Source: Lachnoclostridium sp. UBA5890 (GTDB lineage Bacteria > Bacillota > Clostridia > Lachnospirales > Lachnospiraceae). From it: a DNA stretch of 16,743 nucleotides. The notes below the pieces were generated by a model that made no database searches, had not been told where the DNA came from, and saw only the letters and a program-made list of their open reading frames with translations. Below are positions 14,149 to 16,743 of this stretch, piece by piece. The position numbers were made by a program, and so were the translations under genes. The stretch is taken from assembly GCA_002431395.1 (NCBI GenBank), contig DJEU01000061.1:1-16743 (forward strand). The letters are read 5' to 3'. Each line of letters opens with the position of its first letter. Positions within the stretch are counted from its first letter, which is position 1.

Positions 14149-14709
14149 TTATTCGATTGAAAATGTAACCGTAACATCTCCACTTCCAAGTGCTTCTTCC
14201 CATCCTGTCATATCATCAACATGCCCTAACTTTGTATAACTCCATGAATTAGAACCATAAAATATCACAATTTGATTGTTATTATATAAAACAATGTCCC
14301 CTGCCTGTGTTGTCATTTGACTGTTGCTGCCAGGAAGTGTTGTACCAAGAGAACCAACTTTCTCAAATCCGGAATAATCACTCATGGAAATTACAATCGA
14401 CTGATTCTTCATCATCTGTACTAATTCTGCTGTTGCATCATTATTTTCCAAAGCAGCATAAAATGTATGCCGGTCGATCTGCACCTTCATCCTTTTTATC
14501 CTCTCTGTTTCAACTACTTCCTCCGGCTCAGTTTCTATACCACTCTCCGGTTCCACAGTAGTCTCTTCCTCACTTGTCTGTGTAACATTTTCTTCTTTTA
14601 CACTCTTATTTTCTGTCTCAGTCTGAACACTCTGACCGCCGTCAGAACCACAGCCTGTCAGTAATGCAATGCCCAAAATTATCATAATAAAATATTTCAT
14701 TTTCTTCAT
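14149..14709 (-). CDS. cyclophilin-like-fold lipoprotein
   Basis: The 186-residue protein has a lipoprotein signal (hydrophobic 5-17, lipobox LLTGC with Cys20), a Ser/Thr/Glu-rich spacer of about 60 residues, and a C-terminal domain of about 105 residues. That domain has the cyclophilin-like marks QAGDIVLYNNNQIVIFYG and a later KLGHVDD, followed by a final beta strand. This fold occurs in many gut anaerobe proteins of unknown activity; prolyl isomerase activity should not be assumed, as the peptidyl-prolyl isomerase active-site residues are not evident. AAGGAG lies about 10 nt before the ATG at 14709. The gene starts 29 bp after the DUF3737 gene and its sister lies on the other side of DUF3737. 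The strong acidic spacer suggests a domain held away from the membrane in the wall. Confidence 0.8.
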   Translation of the reverse strand: MKKMKYFIMIILGIALLTGCGSDGGQSVQTETENKSVKEENVTQTSEEETTVEPESGIETEPEEVVETERIKRMKVQIDRHTFYAALENNDATAELVQMMKNQSIVISMSDYSGFEKVGSLGTTLPGSNSQMTTQAGDIVLYNNNQIVIFYGSNSWSYTKLGHVDDMTGWEEALGSGDVTVTFSIE

Positions 14710-14738
14710 TACCGCCAGTCTCCTTCCGCCTGATGTTT

Positions 14739-15626
14739 TTAAGCTGAAAAGTGCTCCAGCCTTTTCTCTATATTTCGACACACAATCTGTGTTTTTCCTG
14801 TATCAATTCTGTCTTCCTCCATAATCAGCTCACCAATGGAATCTGCTCGGATAATTCCTGATGTAGGATTCAAAATACTTTCGACTCTGCCCTGTACTTC
14901 CACATCAACCGTTGAGTACTCAAATGCAAGTGTTGTATTCAAAAGACGGCAGTTCTTCATTACCAGATTTTCGATATAACACATACCTTGAAGGCTCTCT
15001 ATCGTACAGTTGATCAAAGTAAGATTTTTTGCATTCCATCCAAGATATTCCCCTGAAATAAAAGAATCATAAACTGTAACATTTTCACTGTTCCAAAATG
15101 CATCTTTCGACAGCATTTTGGCATGATGCACTTCTACGTTTTTTGCACCGTCAAAAGAATAATTTCCCACAAATTCAAAATTGCTGATTTTCATATTCTG
15201 ACTATTCATGGCAAAATAATCTCCTTTTGCCATCACATCATCCATAGTAACTCCGTCACAATGCCAGAGTGTCTCTGCTGCATTCGGCATAGCGACATGG
15301 TTCAGCGACAGTCTGTGGCATCTGCGGAAATTCTTCGGTGCTTCGATCAGTGCATGGTTTACTGTCAGATCATCCGTATACCATACACCTGCTCTTCCCA
15401 TTTCAAACCATGTGCAATCCTCTGCTACAATATTTTTGCTATACCACAACGGATATTTCCACTGAAACATGCTCCCCTGCATCTTAATGTTTTTACTCTC
15501 TTTGAGTGGAGATTCTCCCTCCGCAAAAATAGTGTCCTCAATATACAAATCGCTTTCACCAAATAACGGACGCTCTCCCTTAAAATATGCCTGTCTTACT
15601 TCCTTTTTCTCTTTACAATCAGTCAT
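14739..15626 (-). CDS. DUF3737-family beta-helix-like protein
   Basis: The 295-residue cytoplasmic protein lacks signal and membrane segments. It consists of short repeating beta turns (KNIKMQGSMFQWKYPLWYSKN, VTMDDVMAKGDYFAMNS, KNVEVHHAKMLSKDAFWNSE, NVTVYDSFISGEYLGWNAKN), the pattern of DUF3737 right-handed parallel beta-helix proteins. Aromatic residues, mainly Trp and Phe, recur once per turn. The family has no firmly known activity. AGGAGG 10 nt before the ATG at 15626 fixes the start; an ATG 8 codons upstream sits in the RBS. It lies between two cyclophilin-like lipoproteins with gaps of 58 and 29 bp, suggesting one operon. Confidence 0.85.
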   Translation of the reverse strand: MTDCKEKKEVRQAYFKGERPLFGESDLYIEDTIFAEGESPLKESKNIKMQGSMFQWKYPLWYSKNIVAEDCTWFEMGRAGVWYTDDLTVNHALIEAPKNFRRCHRLSLNHVAMPNAAETLWHCDGVTMDDVMAKGDYFAMNSQNMKISNFEFVGNYSFDGAKNVEVHHAKMLSKDAFWNSENVTVYDSFISGEYLGWNAKNLTLINCTIESLQGMCYIENLVMKNCRLLNTTLAFEYSTVDVEVQGRVESILNPTSGIIRADSIGELIMEEDRIDTGKTQIVCRNIEKRLEHFSA

Positions 15627-15684
15627 TTTTATTTTCCTCCTGTTTTGCATCTATAATTTATATTTTCAAATCAGACCGTTCTAT

Positions 15685-16299
15685 TTATGGACGAGAAATC
15701 TGAATAATCTTATTTCCCCAACCTTTCAATACAGGGTTATTCTCCACTGCACTGATAAAATCATCTGTTGCATCGAATGTTCCTATCTTGGTATATTCTT
15801 CTGATATTTGCGCATCCTGATAAAACAGTACAATTCGGTTTGGATCTGAATAATATACATCTCCCGCTTTTGCCTCCGTTACAATTTCCGGATTGTCCGA
15901 TGGAATATCATATCTGCTTGGAATATCATAATATTCCATCACAGAGTAATCCAACGAATTATCTCTGTCATAAATTGGAAGTCTCCAGTCAGAAGTTCCC
16001 ACATATTCAGCAATCGCCTGTGCGGTATCATTTTCTAACAAATGCATGGTAAACGGTTCTCCGCTATCACCAAATTGCACTATAAGCTCTGTATATTCTG
16101 TCTGGCTTCCATTTCCGGTATCATTGCCTCGTGTTGACGAATTATCCTGCCCTGCAGAACTATCCGTAACATTCTGGTTTGTGATATTGCGGTTTCCAGT
16201 GTCCGACACCTGATTCTTCCCACATCCTCCAAGTATTCCTGTAAGAAGTGTTGTCAAAACTATGGCTCCAATCGTTTTTTTCATTCTACTGTTTTTCAT
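15685..16299 (-). CDS. second cyclophilin-like-fold lipoprotein
   Basis: The 204-residue protein has a lipoprotein signal with lipobox ILGGC (Cys26), then a Ser/Asn/Thr/Gly-rich spacer of about 45 residues, then a domain (about 75-204). That domain includes FTMHLLENDTAQAIAEYVG, KAGDVYYSDPNRIVLFYQD and YTKIGTFDATDDF. It shares the GDxxYxxxxxIVxFY and K(I/L)G core with the lipoprotein at 14149-14709 but little in the spacer, so the pair are diverged paralogues. The spacer here is Asn/Thr-rich rather than acidic. RBS AAAGGAAAG precedes the ATG at 16299. It follows the ABC permease by 31 bp. Confidence 0.8.
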   Translation of the reverse strand: MKNSRMKKTIGAIVLTTLLTGILGGCGKNQVSDTGNRNITNQNVTDSSAGQDNSSTRGNDTGNGSQTEYTELIVQFGDSGEPFTMHLLENDTAQAIAEYVGTSDWRLPIYDRDNSLDYSVMEYYDIPSRYDIPSDNPEIVTEAKAGDVYYSDPNRIVLFYQDAQISEEYTKIGTFDATDDFISAVENNPVLKGWGNKIIQISRP

Positions 16300-16330
16300 T
16301 TTCTTTCCTTTCCGCACATCTGTGCAAATT

Positions 16331-16743
16331 TTATTCCTGTGTTAAAATACTCATATCATTTTTTCTTATCCGGTAAGATACCATGTATGCGAAACCAACA
16401 AATACAATTACAATAAAGCTCACAGGGAGTATTGTAGTAGTTATTGTATTGCCTGAACTAAAATTACTGATTCCTGCAAATCGCATGATTGTTCCAACAA
16501 TCGGATCAGAAAAAGAAGAAGCAACTATCGTTCCCAATACAGCTCCTATTACCGCTACGATTCCAAAGCGTAGTGCAAAGCTGATCCTGAGAACTCGTAC
16601 GGAAAAACCTATGACTTTACAAATTCCCATATTTTTTTGTTCTCGGTACATAATTCTTGATCCGGTCATAAAAGTTACAATGCCTATAAAAGCAAAACTT
16701 ATTATATACATAGCCAAAAATCGGGAGTATCCCAAAGTTTGTG
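16331..16743 (-). CDS. FtsX-like ABC transporter permease, C-terminal part
   Basis: The frame runs off the right edge; 136 residues are visible with three hydrophobic segments. SRIMYREQKNMGICKVIGFSVRVLRISF matches the motif that follows the second transmembrane helix of FtsX/MacB-type permeases (YRExxxxGIxKxxG). The last helices (VAVIGAVLG, PVSFIVIVFVGFAY) and the charged tail complete the domain. These permeases usually act in lipoprotein export, peptide resistance or mechanotransmission with a partner ATPase, which should lie beyond the window. It is the first visible member of the minus-strand train, 31 bp before the lipoprotein gene. Confidence 0.85.
   Translation of the reverse strand, partial: QTLGYSRFLAMYIISFAFIGIVTFMTGSRIMYREQKNMGICKVIGFSVRVLRISFALRFGIVAVIGAVLGTIVASSFSDPIVGTIMRFAGISNFSSGNTITTTILPVSFIVIVFVGFAYMVSYRIRKNDMSILTQE

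Noticed and set aside
14149..16299. Calling the two lipoproteins peptidyl-prolyl isomerases
   Set aside because: Only the cyclophilin-like fold core is suggested; the catalytic Arg/Phe/His pattern of true cyclophilins is not visible.

Overview
The window looks like a chromosomal segment of a low-GC Gram-positive anaerobe, most likely a gut-type Clostridia/Lachnospiraceae bacterium. The reasons are AT-rich intergenic DNA, strong AGGAGG-type ribosome binding sites, sigma-A-like promoters with TGn extended -10 elements, and gene families common in that group: DUF3737, cyclophilin-like lipoproteins, an ECF-type sigma factor carrying an extracytoplasmic C-terminal half, and a secreted protein with a Pro/Thr linker and Ig-like domains. 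No rRNA, tRNA or CRISPR array was seen. The genus assignment is inference. All intact protein genes are on the minus strand, so the order below follows transcription from right to left.

Region 1 (16743 to 12299) is one tightly spaced gene train: the end of an FtsX-like ABC permease, a cyclophilin-fold lipoprotein, a DUF3737 beta-helix-like protein, a second cyclophilin-fold lipoprotein, a PatB/MalY-type PLP C-S lyase and a LysE-family exporter. It is closed by a 15-bp perfect bidirectional terminator. Region 2 (12298 to 9373) is an accessory island. It holds a degraded XRE-regulator tail on the plus strand, a palindrome, a small HTH protein, a two-ORF IS3-family element whose orfA is frameshifted and whose promoter sits in its own end, a broken small membrane-protein gene abutting the IS, and two short convergent transcription units that look like small RNAs.

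Region 3 (9237 to 5908) is one long exported protein: signal peptide, carbohydrate-binding-like beta domain, GLUG-like repeats, Pro/Thr linker encoded by 24-bp tandem repeats, then Fn3-like and Big2-like domains. Region 4 (5822 to 4126) is a two-gene operon of a winged-helix protein and an AbiEii-like nucleotidyltransferase with a 7-nt overlap. A perfect 15-bp inverted repeat overlaps its promoter, as expected for a self-regulated toxin-antitoxin-type module. A strong intrinsic terminator closes it.

Region 5 (3989 to 106) contains a sigma factor fused to a transmembrane segment and a large outside domain, then an anchored M1-type metallopeptidase whose RBS overlaps the sigma stop codon, and finally a XerC/D-like tyrosine recombinase. 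An outward-facing promoter at the left edge (29-57) serves a gene beyond the window.

The most interesting items are the sigma-membrane-ectodomain fusion with its peptidase, the nucleotidyltransferase module with its operator, the convergent small-RNA locus at 9444-9713, and the paired cyclophilin-fold lipoproteins around DUF3737.
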